From NCBI GenBank assembly GCA_015711775.1, contig JACVJB010000060.1:1-6339 (forward strand): a stretch of DNA of 6,339 bases, written 5' to 3'. The notes under the pieces were generated by a model. The model was not told where the DNA came from. It saw only the letters and a program-made list of their open reading frames with translations, and searched no databases. Source of the DNA: Actinomycetota bacterium. GTDB lineage: Bacteria > Actinomycetota > Humimicrobiia > Humimicrobiales > Humimicrobiaceae. Each line of letters opens with the position of its first letter. Positions within the stretch are counted from its first letter, which is position 1. Positions 6,255 through 6,339 of the stretch are shown here, in pieces. The position numbers and the translations under genes were made by a program.

Positions 6255-6285
6255 CTTATAAAAGCTTTTATAATTTAGTTGTCAA
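6255..6285 (-). promoter_or_regulatory. Sigma70-type promoter candidate for pspA
   Basis: On the minus strand TTGACA (6280-6285) is followed by TATAAG (6255-6260), five of six matches to the -10 consensus, with a 19-base spacer, longer than the optimal 17. TTATAA or TTTATA one or two bases nearer are alternatives. It would give a leader of more than 200 bases before pspA, so another promoter closer to the gene cannot be excluded. Confidence 0.4.
6256..6273. repeat. Perfect 18-bp palindrome within promoter spacer
   Basis: TTATAAAAGCTTTTATAA is its own reverse complement over 18 bases with no central gap. It fills most of the spacer between the -35 and -10 candidates upstream of pspA and overlaps the -10 hexamer. 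This is where a dimeric repressor, or a MerR-type activator acting on a long 19-base spacer, would bind. The sequence is seen directly; the regulator and its role are inferred. Confidence 0.55.
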
Positions 6286-6339
6286 ACTTAATCAAAAGAG
6301 GCTAAACTATAAGATAAAATCAAAAATTATTAAAATGAT

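Larger units (their letters stand above)
6027..6339. other. AT-rich non-coding region upstream of pspA
   Basis: These 313 bases contain no open frame of credible length on either strand and no tRNA or rRNA pattern. They hold the promoter candidate and three palindromes listed separately, plus a 6-bp inverted pair ATAAGG/CCTTAT around 6115-6140. The right edge ends within non-coding DNA. An ATG at 6335 on the plus strand lacks a ribosome binding site and cannot be judged. Confidence 0.7.

Overview
The window reads as chromosomal DNA of an anaerobic, low-to-moderate G+C bacterium. Coding regions are moderately AT-rich, spacers are very AT-rich, and most starts have good Shine-Dalgarno sites. 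The cytochrome b / Fe-S / TusA / DsrE2 gene set is typical of anaerobes or sulfur-metabolising lineages. I cannot assign a phylum from this sequence. All seven genes lie on the minus strand, so transcription runs from high to low coordinates. I see no RNA gene, insertion sequence, CRISPR array or recent-transfer signature.

In transcription order: (i) a 313-base AT-rich non-coding region (6027-6339) with a sigma70-like promoter candidate whose spacer holds a perfect 18-bp palindrome; (ii) pspA (5358-6026), a PspA/IM30 membrane-stress protein, followed after 19 bases by a two-TM protein with a GIDE/BAM-like domain but no RING (4550-5338), probably one membrane-maintenance operon; (iii) tex (2251-4446), a full-length Tex RNA-binding transcription accessory protein; (iv) a strong promoter candidate 13 bases after the tex stop, opening a second gene set: dsrE2-like (1621-2103), tusA-like (1222-1464), a five-TM NarI/HdrE/DsrM-type diheme cytochrome b (373-1095), and the first 124 codons of an HdrD/DsrK-type Fe-S protein (1-373, continuing beyond the left edge).

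The last set is the most interesting. Two single-cysteine sulfur-carrier proteins (DsrE2, TusA) stand directly upstream of a membrane quinone/heme subunit and its predicted Fe-S disulfide-reductase partner. In known families, TusA and DsrE pass persulfide sulfur between proteins, and HdrDE/DsrMK-type pairs couple membrane electron carriers to thiol/disulfide chemistry in the cytoplasm. A reasonable inference is a membrane redox module acting on a protein-bound persulfide or trisulfide. No dsrAB, dsrC, dsrJOP or rhodanese gene is visible here, so substrate and direction are unknown.
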